DNA of 64,000 bases from Epithemia pelagica (Eukaryota; Bacillariophyta; Bacillariophyceae; Surirellales; Surirellaceae), in the NCBI GenBank assembly GCA_946965045.2, contig OX337230.1:3782001-3846000 (forward strand). The letters are read 5' to 3'. The position numbers and the translations under genes were made by a program. Below are positions 11,720-22,139 of this stretch, piece by piece. Below the pieces are notes generated by a model that did not search any database, was not told where the DNA came from, and worked only from the letters and a program-made list of their open reading frames with translations. The first letter of the stretch is position 1. Each line of letters starts with the position of its first letter.

Positions 11720-12991
11720 TTAAGTCGCGGTATTCTCTTTGAGGTTCATGATGGCTTGGAAACAGTATCGGAATAACACCATGTAATTGAAAAAGGGACC
11801 GAAGCAGGTTGATACCAACCATTTTGTCCACTCGACCTCTGTTCCCATGTGTATGAAGGGGCTAGAGAATTGTGATGATTCGTTGGGGTACCGGAGGTCC
11901 TTGTACATCTGTTGAACTGCTTTGACTATGACTACCTGTGTGTATCGGGGTATCCCTCCTACCCCAGAAGTCAAGTCAGGCCTGTATTGATTCAAGAGTA
12001 AGGCTCTTCGAACGATCATACAGAAACGCCATATGAAATATTTATTGTTGGACTTCCAACAGACCCGAATACTGACACATTCTCCATTTGAATTGCATGG
12101 TCGGAGGCAACCCTTACATACGATTGGAATATAAGTACATGTGCGATCCACAAGTTTATCATGGAGTTTCCCATCGTGGTCGAAAATGCATTGCCGGCAT
12201 TTGTATTCATTGCCACCTGTTTCGCATACATCACAATGTACCCCACAACCGTAACAATGGTCACGGCAACGGTGAGTAGTACCAAAAGGATGCCAGAATT
12301 TTCCTGTTAAATACCGATCGGTTGTTGGGTTATCTTGAAACAAACAAACTGGACAAATGGCATCTGCTATATTCTCTGTAGAACCCAATACCTCGTTGGC
12401 AAGTCTGGTGAACTTAACCACTTCAGGGTGAAAGTCTGCATCTCGGTCACCAACTCGATCAGAATAACTCGGTGATTCTGGAGCCAATGGTATTGTCTTA
12501 AATTTCGCAGTGACCACAGAGGGGTCAATGATACGGCTTTTGACCGCATATGGATTGCGAATGACCGTTTTCTTGGGATTAGTTTGAGGAACGATAGTTG
12601 TATCGGGAATGGATGGTGGTACAACAACGTTACCAGGAGTCCCTGTTTTCTTTGGCTGTTCTGTTTTCTCGTGATGCCCTTCGATGGATATACCTGGTTC
12701 AGGAGAGCTGTCATCTACTACTCGTGGTACCAATTCGCCGACGTGGTTGCTGTTGTTATTTTTGTGATGTCCTTTATTCTCTTTCTGGAATTTCTCTTCT
12801 CTCAATTGAAATAAATCCTCGAGAAATGTGATGTCGCCGTCATTTTGGAACTGGGTTTCTTCTGGATGAAGATTGTTTCCACGGCTTTCACTAAGTACCC
12901 CCTTGTTTTGTGGTTTGGTACTTTGTGATTTTCGGCGTTTGTTGTATGGGTTCGTCATGGTGCGTGTTTTTTTGTATGGATTGCTCAACAT
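11720..12991 (-). CDS. Cys-rich transposon accessory protein, paralogue 2
   Basis: Encodes 423 aa. The N-terminal 200 aa are polar and disordered with the motif NPYKK/NPYNKRRK near the start and PYAVKSR later. A zinc cluster spans about 210-300 (CPVCLFQD, HRCRDHCYGCGVHCDVC, YKCRQC, CKGCLRPC), then the FIWRFCMIVRRA and WTKWLVST blocks shared with the gene at 6691-7566. The spacing of CxxC pairs suggests two or three cross-braced zinc sites; the fold cannot be named by eye. It lies downstream of, and on the same strand as, the transposase-like gene, with about 400 bp between them, so the two could be co-mobilised. Likely DNA- or protein-binding partner of the transposase; function not known. 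Confidence 0.68.
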   Translation of the reverse strand: MLSNPYKKTRTMTNPYNKRRKSQSTKPQNKGVLSESRGNNLHPEETQFQNDGDITFLEDLFQLREEKFQKENKGHHKNNNSNHVGELVPRVVDDSSPEPGISIEGHHEKTEQPKKTGTPGNVVVPPSIPDTTIVPQTNPKKTVIRNPYAVKSRIIDPSVVTAKFKTIPLAPESPSYSDRVGDRDADFHPEVVKFTRLANEVLGSTENIADAICPVCLFQDNPTTDRYLTGKFWHPFGTTHRCRDHCYGCGVHCDVCETGGNEYKCRQCIFDHDGKLHDKLVDRTCTYIPIVCKGCLRPCNSNGECVSIRVCWKSNNKYFIWRFCMIVRRALLLNQYRPDLTSGVGGIPRYTQVVIVKAVQQMYKDLRYPNESSQFSSPFIHMGTEVEWTKWLVSTCFGPFFNYMVLFRYCFQAIMNLKENTAT

Positions 12992-13394
12992 TGCGTAAGC
13001 CAGAGAGTTTTATCTCACCGCTTGTGTAAAAATGATTACTTGATGATCAAACAGAATGAACCTATCACATTCAAGAAAAAGAAGAGACGAGCCTTCTACT
13101 AAGATGTGTTTGTTTTTTTTATGAAGAATAATGGGTCGGCTGCCGTTTGTGGATACCACATGGACATCTATCTCATACTATCCCTCATCACGTGTCACTC
13201 TTTTTAATAAACGGAGTACCACTCCGACATGTTGGGGAGTATATTATTGGGACCACTTCTCTGAAATAAATATTACGGATACCACTCGGACATCCCCCAT
13301 GACCTTTGTTGGTGGTTGGAAACACCCCCCCCCCCCCCACCCCCACCCCCACCCCCCCCTTATTGGTTATACAGAACGACTTTCACTGACACCT
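12992..13394. other. Spacer with C-homopolymer-rich tract
   Basis: No gene is seen between the Cys-rich gene and the stop of the transposase-like gene. At 13324-13359 there is a nearly pure C tract broken by single A bases (C15, then C5, C5 and C8 blocks), which would form a G-quadruplex on the minus strand that is transcribed from the transposase gene. A GGATACCAC(A/T)... sequence with a nearby GGACAT motif occurs twice (13152 and 13279) around it. The tract follows the 3' end of the transposase gene, so it may act in transcription termination or may be simple slippage. Confidence 0.6.
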
Positions 13395-16300
13395 TCATGA
13401 TCCAGCAGTGTTACGATCTGTTGTTGTTGTTTGTGAAGGATCTGACGATGATGTATATCTTGCTCTCAACGAATCACTTGCTGAGTCATTGAACTCATTG
13501 GCCCATTTACTGGCAGGAAGTACCTCCCATACAATATCGGAATAGTTCCTGTGATTCCGAGTATATTCAAGCAATATTTCTCTTTCCGCATCGGAATGCA
13601 GGTATTCCGGTACCTTATCTCGGTGTTGGATCATTTCTGGGTTTTCATCGATCACTCCTACCAATTCAACTATATTGGTGATAGGAACCAATACAAGATC
13701 GGGGACACGGGAATTCCGGGTAAAGGCCTTGCTCCATCGAATGAAAAGGACGGAGGACTTCTCTTTATCCTTGTCACTACGACGATAAGTGGTTCGTAGT
13801 AAAGCATGTGTGACATCTCTCGGTTTTTCTTGGTGGATTCTTGATGTACGAGCATCATTTCCCTGTTCTTGCATGTGACCAGCACTTTCCCGTTGTTCCC
13901 ATGGTCTGCGTATGAAGCATAAAACCTGACAGAGTACCAAGATATTGTCTGTTCCCTGATTACCTGTTGCAGTGTCAGTGAATGGTGTTCGTTGGTGTCG
14001 TGGGATCCATGCTTTCACCCAGTCTCTCCAAGGACCCTCACTTTGGTAATTAGGATGACATCGGATACCACCTATGTTTTCGTCCCTGAATTTGACCTCT
14101 GTACACCCATGGATCATGATGTAATCACTTGTGTCATTCTGTTGTATAATATTCATTTGTGTGAAGAGTGCACTTGCATGTTTCACCAGGAAGTCAAGGA
14201 TTACTTTTGGGAGGATCATACCGGTATTTGTTTTCGAAATATACTTGTAAGTACACTTGACCACGGGGCTCTCTGTCCGTCCAGATCTGACCAATTGGAT
14301 TTGTATTGTTGTCCCTCGCCCCTTGAATTTACATCTATCTTCTTCATCGTCCTCGTCATCATTCTCATGACTATGATACACTTGACTTCTTTTTTTCCTT
14401 GCCACAATGGTTGGAGATTGACCATTTTTTAGTAGCTCCACGTCATCTTGTTTGATCCCTGATGCTTTACAGAGCAGATCCCATGCCTGCATCTGCCATA
14501 TGTTATCACCAAGTTGACTGTCGAAGACACCCTTACCCCGCTTTTGTACTGTTTTGGCATTCAGTTTGACAATTTCTTTGTGGTTACTCTCCTCTGATTC
14601 AGTGTCGGATATTTTAACTGGGCCGAAATTGGACACCTGTCGAACTATATGTACCAAGTTGTGGTATTTTGGGATCATCCAACCATTGCACATCAGTTTC
14701 CCTTTTTTATCCAATCGTGGTGCATACCGCCGTATACCATCCATCATTATCTTGACAGATTCAACTGATCGTCGCGCTGTTTCCTTCGCGGCAGGAGAAC
14801 GTGGGTCGCTATCCCAAAATCTATCCATCCTTGTCCAGCTGTTGAAACAGAGTATTGTCTCAAACAGGAAGAGGAAATCTAGATATGGTTCCCGCTCACC
14901 TTCATCCCAGATCGATGCATATGCCACAGGGTCATCGTCGAATACTGTTTCGCTCGTAACCTGTACCTCAATGTCAGGTTCACAATATTGGTAATCTTCA
15001 TTTTCCTGTACATGAACGGGCAGATTGTCGTTGATATTTGTGGTTAGTTCTTCGTTACTATCATCCACAGGTGAGTCATTCTCATCCGAATCGGATGAAG
15101 CATCAGCGATACTGTGGTGTACAACCGGGTTTTTTTTCGATTGTCGTTGACGTTTATTGTTGGTAGAGGATACGTTGTTTTGTCCAGCGCCCATTCGTTG
15201 TCGTTTTTTCTTTTTTTTTTCTAATTCATTTTTCTTTCTCTTCCGTTCTTTCTCTTCTTCCTTTTTCTTTCGTCTCTCTTCTTCTTCTTTGCACCATTGT
15301 TTCCACTCTGCAACTACTTTTTTCCATTTCTCCGCCATAGTCGAAGCGAAAATAAGATGACCACGAACAGAAACACACAAAGCGGCTGAGACAAACATAA
15401 TACCAACCCATTCATTGGCTGTTACCTTTGTAACATTACTGATACCTGCAGAGAAGGATGTTCTGGGGTACCCCCAACTAGAAGAATAAGAGAATACCGA
15501 CCGCCGGTTGGCTCGGAAGAAAGAGCTGTACAAGAAATCAAACATGGCTTTTTCTCTCATTGTCATCAGAGCAAAGAAATCAGTCATGATATATTTCATG
15601 ATCCCCGATTTCAAAGTATGTAATACATCACAACATGCCGCGGTAAAAATCCCATATGTTTTATTAACACCCTCACCCAAATACAAATGGTTGTAGATGT
15701 TGTTCACTGGGTATTGTCCAATCTGATGTAAAATTTTCTTGGAATTGTTCACAGGTTCTCTCCAAGGATCCTCTACCGGATCATCTATACCGGGTTGTCC
15801 AGAATCGATAACTATTGGGTTTCCTGGTGGTTTATCTAAACCAAGCACACGGAGGCTTCTGAAATGGATAGGGTTTTTGAAGAGGTAGTTGCATGTGGAC
15901 CATGGGTATCTAGACTCCCGAGGTGTGCAATCACACTGCCAAACAAGCCGGCCAACACTTTGATGATGAGATGCATATCTTCCTGCGATGTTATCTTGTG
16001 ACTTCGCATCTCCCTTTATCATGATCACGGGTAATACTAATCTCACCACCTTCTCGATCCCATGGATCCGTAATCGCATCCACAATCCACCTCGATTCTG
16101 TATCTTCAAAAGAGCTTGGTGTATTCGCGAGAGCTGTGCATGATAATTCCGACAGGGGGACCCCCTATCCAAGATGTATTTGGCCGCAGATGACTTCCGT
16201 TCCATATCTGTGATCAACCCTAAGATGATTTGTCTATTCGGTTTTCGCATTTCAGACATCGTCAAAAATGAAGGTACCATAACAACTGGTTCCGCATTAA

Positions 16301-17525
16301 AGCGACCATCCCCTGTCGCGTGTGTCTTATCCATATAAGACAATAAACCAACAACGAAAGTATCGTTGTCATGTCTGTATTTCCGTACGGTACGTTGGAA
16401 AACATGGCCATCTTGTATGTTTTCGAGACATTTATTCGGTGTATAAGGGCGATACGGGTCGTCGTCACATAATATTGTTTTATCCTTGGAAGTGGCTTCA
16501 GGATCTTGCAAGACACGTCGAAGTTGATGCACAAAATCAAATATAACGGTATCAACAGACTTCTCACTGTCTGGAACGATTATATCCTTTTTGGTTGTAA
16601 CTTCCATTGGGACGGTGACAATCTTTGGTTTGGGGAAATCGAAACCTCTTTTTTCGAATTTCGCCATGAATCCCTTTCGCCGTGGATGTTTTTTATTGAA
16701 AAAACGTGAGCCACAACACTCGTTGGTATAATCAATCCATGCCAAAATGGCATCGAACATGAACTTCGGACACCCAGCATTCCGGAGGAGTATGGCCAAC
16801 CTCAATAAAGCCTTGTCATCTTCGGAAAATCGGAGACCATTTTGTTCAAGATACACTGGAAATTCCAAAGGATTGTCTTTTGAGTTTTCATCGATAACAT
16901 GGTCATCACTGGATGAACCTTTGCCTTGGACATCCTCATTGTCATCGACTGTTTGTTGGAGCCCATCATCATGATCTGCTGGTGGTCCCTCTTCTTGGTC
17001 CTCATCTGATTCTTCCTCATTCTCAGATGACAGCAAGGAATGAGCAATATTTGTACTATTCCGACATGGCTGTCTCACGATGGGTTGTTTTTGTGTAGTG
17101 GGTTGCAGATCCTCTCTTTCCTCATCTTCTCGATCGTCCGCCCAGGGTATCCCTACAGCACCATCGTCGGTTCCTCCATTTTCTGAAATCCCTACAGCAC
17201 TATCATCGGTTCCTTCATTTTCTAAATGATTTCCCTGATCTTTATCATGAGAGGTATTGTTCTCGACACCAGCAGTTTCGTGGCATATCACGGACGATTC
17301 GTGCTCCAATGCATGTGAGACCAAAGTGCCGTTTTCTCTTTTGGTGCTACAAACCCTTTCATGTTGGAAGATCCCGGAGACGTGGAATAATACATGACAA
17401 TTTCTACATTTACGACATGGAAGAATGGAACCACCTGTACTCGCATTTGGATCTTCGCCTACCCATTGATCTTTGATGACGGAAGGTTTATTTCTTAAAT
17501 ACCTTGGTTTACAAGGACGGCCCAT
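13395..17525 (-). CDS. Large DDE transposase-like protein (CMC/KDZ type)
   Basis: Encodes 1376 aa. Order: N-terminal Cys/His finger (CRKCRNCHVLFH...HERVC, about 37-60), acidic disordered region to about 230, then the putative catalytic core. Candidate acidic residues are D399 in LLSYMDKTHATG, D506 in MIKGDAKSQD, and the EESNHKEIVK segment near 980; a DVLHTLKSGIMKY helix lies at 633, at the place where CMC-type enzymes have a xELLH motif. A long Lys/Glu/Arg coiled stretch and a basic KKKKKRQR segment interrupt the core at about 740-790, as insertion domains do in this class. Family assignment rests on motif order only. It would cut and join the ends of the surrounding element. It is divergent from the gene at 17960, and a G-quadruplex-prone tract follows its stop. 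Confidence 0.66.
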   Translation of the reverse strand: MGRPCKPRYLRNKPSVIKDQWVGEDPNASTGGSILPCRKCRNCHVLFHVSGIFQHERVCSTKRENGTLVSHALEHESSVICHETAGVENNTSHDKDQGNHLENEGTDDSAVGISENGGTDDGAVGIPWADDREDEEREDLQPTTQKQPIVRQPCRNSTNIAHSLLSSENEEESDEDQEEGPPADHDDGLQQTVDDNEDVQGKGSSSDDHVIDENSKDNPLEFPVYLEQNGLRFSEDDKALLRLAILLRNAGCPKFMFDAILAWIDYTNECCGSRFFNKKHPRRKGFMAKFEKRGFDFPKPKIVTVPMEVTTKKDIIVPDSEKSVDTVIFDFVHQLRRVLQDPEATSKDKTILCDDDPYRPYTPNKCLENIQDGHVFQRTVRKYRHDNDTFVVGLLSYMDKTHATGDGRFNAEPVVMVPSFLTMSEMRKPNRQIILGLITDMERKSSAAKYILDRGSPCRNYHAQLSRIHQALLKIQNRGGLWMRLRIHGIEKVVRLVLPVIMIKGDAKSQDNIAGRYASHHQSVGRLVWQCDCTPRESRYPWSTCNYLFKNPIHFRSLRVLGLDKPPGNPIVIDSGQPGIDDPVEDPWREPVNNSKKILHQIGQYPVNNIYNHLYLGEGVNKTYGIFTAACCDVLHTLKSGIMKYIMTDFFALMTMREKAMFDFLYSSFFRANRRSVFSYSSSWGYPRTSFSAGISNVTKVTANEWVGIMFVSAALCVSVRGHLIFASTMAEKWKKVVAEWKQWCKEEEERRKKKEEEKERKRKKNELEKKKKKRQRMGAGQNNVSSTNNKRQRQSKKNPVVHHSIADASSDSDENDSPVDDSNEELTTNINDNLPVHVQENEDYQYCEPDIEVQVTSETVFDDDPVAYASIWDEGEREPYLDFLFLFETILCFNSWTRMDRFWDSDPRSPAAKETARRSVESVKIMMDGIRRYAPRLDKKGKLMCNGWMIPKYHNLVHIVRQVSNFGPVKISDTESEESNHKEIVKLNAKTVQKRGKGVFDSQLGDNIWQMQAWDLLCKASGIKQDDVELLKNGQSPTIVARKKRSQVYHSHENDDEDDEEDRCKFKGRGTTIQIQLVRSGRTESPVVKCTYKYISKTNTGMILPKVILDFLVKHASALFTQMNIIQQNDTSDYIMIHGCTEVKFRDENIGGIRCHPNYQSEGPWRDWVKAWIPRHQRTPFTDTATGNQGTDNILVLCQVLCFIRRPWEQRESAGHMQEQGNDARTSRIHQEKPRDVTHALLRTTYRRSDKDKEKSSVLFIRWSKAFTRNSRVPDLVLVPITNIVELVGVIDENPEMIQHRDKVPEYLHSDAEREILLEYTRNHRNYSDIVWEVLPASKWANEFNDSASDSLRARYTSSSDPSQTTTTDRNTAGS

Positions 17526-17959
17526 GGTATTGGTTTTGTGGTCCTTAGTCTTTGTGGAATGAGAATCATTGCTAATGTGACGACTGACACGAATGGTTTC
17601 GATTTTATGGTCGCCCGGCTCGCTTTTTCATTGGTTGTGGATGGATATGGTTTACCCCCACCCCCCCGCCCATCCACCCATACTATTCTACATAAACTAT
17701 GAGTCTATCGGTACATGGGATCGGAACGAACACAAATGCCCATGTGGCATTGGTCGTTTGAATGTATAATTGTCGCCTGTCGATTTGGTTCAATTCAAAA
17801 AAAACCGGGTGTACTCGGAACAAACTGCTCGACTTTTGAAAGTTGATAGTCGAAAGGTAAGACCTCAATGAAAACGGATTGGCATAACATTCTCCTCTTG
17901 TGGCACCCAAAACTCATTGCATTGTCAACACTTCTTATATCAGGTATACTCTTCTTGTC
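17526..17959. promoter_or_regulatory. Divergent promoter region between transposase and three-exon gene
   Basis: The 434 bp between the two divergent start codons holds no gene. It contains a short C-rich run near 17655-17670 and an A-rich run followed by CCGGGT at about 17800; the same AAAAAAACCGGGT string recurs at about 20843, beyond the other end of the divergent gene. Position alone suggests shared regulation; no specific element can be proven. Confidence 0.4.
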
Positions 17960-20287
17960 ATGTCGCCCCCTTCTGAAACAAACCAGGGGACCAAGAATAG
18001 AAAACAAGGAAGCCAACGCTGTGGTGATCCAAAGCAAGATAAAAAGGACAACCAAAACAGTAAGAATTCAGCGTTCCATGGTTTATCTGGTGGCAAAGAT
18101 GCTGGAGAAAGCAGTACCGATGATGAAACAGACGACGAAGAAATAACGATCAGAGATGTCAACAAGAAGAATAGCAATGATGACCGTAACCAAGAGGATT
18201 CAGGATCCGTATCTGAAAAGAGTCAGGTAATATTTCAGGAAAGAGGAGGACGGGGAGCTTCATCCAACGAATCCCAGGACCAAGGTAGTACCATGAGCTG
18301 TACAGGAACCCGTGGTGTTACTAATACAGGAGCACCTATGGAATCCGAACACAATACTGCTGTTATGAATGGAGTCGACCATGGTCAGCGAGTTCCTTAT
18401 AATGCGAATGGAGTTGCTCCATATCCGAATCATACCCATCCTTATCCTCACCAGCAACCAAATCCATCGGTGTTGTCATTTCTTCCTCAAGGGCAACAAC
18501 AACATCAGGTCCATACACAGTTCAATTATTCCCAAGCTCCTCTTGGGGGGCAACAACATCATCATTTCCCCGCGGCCTCATCATCTACGATTTATCCACA
18601 ACAAGGAACTGGTATTATGGTGCATCAAGGATACCCACAACAGCAGATGATGTCTGTCCCATACCCACCCAATGGGGGCGTTCTGATGCAAGGAGGCGCT
18701 GGTGTTCACCAACCACAGCAAACACATCACCATACGGATACAAATAATATTGAGTGCGCAGCTAATGACAATGGTGGTGTGACTGTAATGTCGCACCAAG
18801 ATGTTGAAAATATTATGGAAGAGGTTATGGGTGGTGGTGGTGGTGGTGGCGGAGGAGTCAGTCGCGTTTGTAAGTAAGGTGTACTTCCTTTGTTTTGTTT
18901 GTGCCCTATCGGTATTGACTGGTTAGAGTGGAACTCTAATCTGGGTTGATGTGGGTTTGGAAATGTACAATCGAAAAAGATGTGGACTTCTGGATGGATG
19001 ATGTTTCCTCACTTTCTGATCTCTCTTGGTCGTCATCATCTCTTGTAGCCATGGAAGTCGGAGGCGATAGCTCAATGGTTGCATCATCTATCTATGGTAC
19101 TAGTGATGGTCAGAGTTCTGGGGCTAATGCAACGTCTGGTGAGAGGGAAAGAAGGAGAGAATACAAGAGGGAAAGAAAGAGAGAACAGCAAAGAAAGAGC
19201 AGGAGCAAATACAAGGATCTACCCTTAGCTTGTCGTACGGATGAGTTCCAGACTTTTGTGCCTGATGTTGCTTGGAGGTACGTGAAGTATTTCTCATTTG
19301 CCGATGATTGTGATGCAGATGATAATGGATTATGGCATTTGGGGAAGGATCACTTCAAGGCGTATTTCGAACGAGAAAAGATTATTGGTGATGTGGCTAA
19401 GGCAAAGTGGTGGGAAAGGTATTCCCCCCATTTGAGGAAAGAATTCAGACGCAAGAGATCAAATGTTCTACAATCGCTAAGGTTCAGGTTCATGAGTAAG
19501 TTGGTACTGTCTTGGTGCTATCTTGTTCTCATTCTTGTGGAAAGTTTTGCTCTAACATGAGCCTTCCTGCCTGGCAGAACATTTCTCGTTAAATCTATGG
19601 AGAACACATGGTGGTGGAATTGTTCGGCGACAATTCCCTAAGTTATTGGTTGACGATGAAAATCTAGGTCCTATGCCAAGTCTTGAAGAGATGATGCAAA
19701 TGAGAGGAGTGAATGGAGACAATGATGCTTATGTTTTCATGTTTGAAGTATTTGGGGGGTCGGTTTATGGAGATGGAATGGTGAGAGATATCATTAATCA
19801 AGATATTACAGTTAATACACCAGAAGCACAAAAGCAAGCAATATGGAAGGAAGCGATGAGTAAGTTTACTACGAGTGATGAAGCTTTCATTCTCTTGGCT
19901 CTTGAAGATTCATGGGATGCATGGGCTCTGAGGAGCAGACAAGAGTTCAAACAAAAGTTGTACAAAGAAGACCCTGCTTGGTGTCAAGCGCACCAAATTA
20001 ATGAGGACATTGATACAGATGGAGTAGAACAATACAAGTATTCAGGTTGTGCAAACAAAAAGGGACGTGGTATGAGTGATATTGGCCTTGATCGTCTTGA
20101 TAAATTGCAGCAGAAGGTGAGGGATGATCGAGAATATGTATCAGTTGATGGACTGTTTCAGAGACAAAATGTGTTCATGGAGAATCTTCTTAAGAAACAT
20201 CGGGAGAGGATGGGATATGTGGACAGTGCTGATCAAGATCAACCGCAGCAGAAAAAGCGGAGGAAGCACGGACTCTGGTTTTTTTAA
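17960..20287 (+). CDS. Transposon-associated protein of unknown function, three exons
   Basis: Three open segments join cleanly across two GT-AG introns: exons 17960-18869, 18980-19495 and 19578-20287 give 711 aa. Donors are GTAAGTAAGG and GTAAGTTGG; acceptors are AAAAAG and CTGGCAG. Both junctions keep frame, and the total of 2136 coding bases is a multiple of three. The ATG at 17960 is chosen because the upstream in-frame start is only GTG. Residues 1-300 are polar, then Gln/His/Pro-rich and end in a Gly run. The rest is helical and charged: RERRREYKRERKREQQRKSRSKY, a VAWRYVKYFSFAD block, WWERYSPHLRKEFRRKRSN, and a C-terminal basic KKRRKH. It looks nucleic-acid binding, but I recognise no named domain. 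Its position divergent from the transposase suggests an accessory factor. Confidence 0.6.
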
Positions 20288-20373
20288 ATAGTATCTCTTC
20301 ATTAGCTTCTGTGCATGTTTTCACATTCTTCTGTGGATGGTATCGATTGTGTTGTGAAATGAGTTACCATAAG

Positions 20374-20586
20374 TGTGTGGCTTCTGCTGGTGCTTTTGGA
20401 GTCTGAGATGCAAAAGGTGGGTGGCTTCTGCCGGTGCTTACGGTGCCTGAGATGCAAAAGGTGGGTGGCTTCTGCCAGTGCTTTCGGAGCATGGGATGCT
20501 AATGGTGTGTGGCTTCCGCTGGTGCTTTCGGAGCATGGGATGCAAAAGGTGAGTGGCTTCCGCTGGTGTCATTGGAGAATGGGATA
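20374..20586. repeat. 44-bp tandem repeat, about 4.8 copies
   Basis: A 44-bp unit starting TGTGTGGCTTCTGCTGGTGC and ending ATGCAAAAGG repeats almost five times right after the three-exon gene. It mirrors the placement of the 105-bp array at the other side of the cluster, so it may mark the right-hand subterminal region of the element. The sequence from 20590 to 20925 holds no gene; it is G-rich with several GTGTGCGTGCGTGG-like runs. Confidence 0.88.
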
Positions 20587-20925
20587 GGAGAGATTGGGGG
20601 TTTGCCCTTGTGTTATTGCACCTGTGGAGAGGGTGTATAGATGCCTTGTTCCGATGAGGTTGGTACTTTGTGTTCAGAGTGTTTTGGACGTGGAGGGCAA
20701 GGTCAGTGTGCTTAGAAGGTAAGTTCTCTGTGCGTGGAAGATGGGAGTGTGCGTGCGTGGAAGATAGGGTCGCCGTGAATGTGTATGATGTTGTATGTGC
20801 GTGATGGTGGGGGGGATTAGTCAAAATGGTGTAAATCCGTATAAAAAAACCGGGTACGAAAAATGGCGCATGCCGACGGCGCGTATGGGGTGTGCGTTTT
20901 GGGGGCGCGTGACGCTGCCCTTAGA

Positions 20926-21033
20926 CGTGGAGGATTGTTGTATCGGTTGGTGATTCGATTGTCGGCTCAGCGAGCCTTTTACCTATCCTACCTATCTGTC
21001 TAACCCCTGTTGAATCGAGAGAAGTTTATCAGA
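20926..21033. repeat. 108-bp direct repeat, left copy
   Basis: Starts CGTGGAGGATTGTTGTATCG and ends GAAGTTTATCAGA. It matches 28467-28574 at 107 of 108 positions by eye (one C/T difference at GAATCGAG/GAATTGAG). The flanks do not match. Together the copies bracket 7.4 kb with the Pro-rich gene and the copia element. Confidence 0.93.
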
Positions 21034-21069
21034 TTAACAGTCTCATCGTTTATTTCCGAGAAGCTTTCG

Positions 21070-21825
21070 ATGTCTCACGACGATTCCAACCTCTCTATTC
21101 GACACATCTTTCATTCCTTCCAACAAAGCGGGGAGGAACTCCATCCACCCGTGGCCCATCCGGGCGAGCCCTTGGTTGAAACTCCGAAACAGACCCCGAC
21201 TCAGGCCAGTGCTCCGAATCCCTTCCAGACCCCGGACCAAGTGGTCCAGCCTCCTTTGATCCCGACTCAACCTTCGACTCCGCCTCGCCGTTTGAACCCT
21301 ACTCGCACCCGACGTACGAGCCGTCTTCTTACTGCGCATATCCGACACTTCCGCGAGCCGACTGAGTCGACTACCGACCCCGACGTGATCCGTTCCACAA
21401 CCGAACGCGAGATCGATTTCCAGTCCGTCCAACCCGTGACTGACCTTGAGGACATCCAACGACTTCTCGACCTCTTGAACCAGTGCTCGAGACGCCGTTT
21501 CATTGTCCAAGCCTTGTTGGGCAACCCTGTGGAACCCATCCGTATTCGATTCATCTCCTTTGAACGTCCAACCAACTACTTCCACACCATCTGGATCGTC
21601 AACTCGACGACGAATCCGCTACCTACCCCGACTACTCGTCTCGACGAGTACGTCTCCTTTGTTCACGAGATCCATCTCTGCCAGGATTTCCGTGCGACTA
21701 TCTACCCTCTCTTCACTCAACACGTGAACCACTTGTTGGAAGACGACGACGTTGAAGAACTAGCCACTACAGTGACCGATTCCGCATCTCGTCTTCAGTA
21801 CCGAGCCGAAAGTGACCAAGAATAA
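21070..21825 (+). CDS. Pro/Thr-rich protein of unknown function
   Basis: Encodes 251 aa from an ATG at 21070; an earlier in-frame TTG at 21010 is ignored. The first 110 aa are rich in Pro, Gln and Thr with an Arg-rich end (RRLNPTRTRRTSRLL). The second half looks folded: SIQPVTDLEDIQRLLDLLNQ-type helices, then YFHTIWIVN and DEYVSFVHEIHLCQDFRATIYPLFTQH, and an acidic tail. No known domain is recognised. GC content and codon use are higher in C-ending codons than in the 1-20 kb cluster. It begins 36 bp after the left 108-bp repeat and precedes the retrotransposon in the same orientation, so it may be captured cargo of a larger mobile unit. Confidence 0.5.
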   Translation: MSHDDSNLSIRHIFHSFQQSGEELHPPVAHPGEPLVETPKQTPTQASAPNPFQTPDQVVQPPLIPTQPSTPPRRLNPTRTRRTSRLLTAHIRHFREPTESTTDPDVIRSTTEREIDFQSVQPVTDLEDIQRLLDLLNQCSRRRFIVQALLGNPVEPIRIRFISFERPTNYFHTIWIVNSTTNPLPTPTTRLDEYVSFVHEIHLCQDFRATIYPLFTQHVNHLLEDDDVEELATTVTDSASRLQYRAESDQE

Positions 21826-22139
21826 GTAATTTTACGTAGTTTCTACACCAAACCAGACACAAGACCGAGTTCCGCACATCCGGGTACCCTTGGTCGCACA
21901 ACACGCCACACATTCCCGCCAAATCGCGAAAATTCGGCGAAAATTTGTTGAAACTCGGCGAAATTTTGTCGGAATCAACGGAAATTTCCAGGAGTCGCAC
22001 ATCACAACACACATCCGGGTATCACATACGTGGTACATACGTGGCACACGTGGTACATCCGGGTTCACATCACATCACACATTAAATAAACCACATCACA
22101 CCGCACATTAAATAAACATCGAACCAACCAAATAACATC
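21826..22139. other. Non-coding stretch before gag
   Basis: No gene seen. AATTCGGCGAAAATT-like near-repeats lie at about 21930-21990, ACGTGGTACAT repeats at about 22030-22060, and CACATTAAATAAA occurs twice (about 22077 and 22108). No sequence matching the 3' LTR (TGTTAGGATTCT) is visible here, so the expected 5' LTR is missing or replaced. Confidence 0.55.

Noticed and set aside
8673-11723. Series of 73-121-aa frames starting MSLLHVHG or similar
   Set aside because: By-products of the 170-bp array, whose period breaks frame every unit; identical frames recur with the higher-order repeat.
15157-15411. Plus-strand Phe/Ser-rich and minus-strand Arg/Glu frames in the transposase
   Set aside because: Shadows of the Lys/Glu-rich insert of the minus-strand transposase gene.
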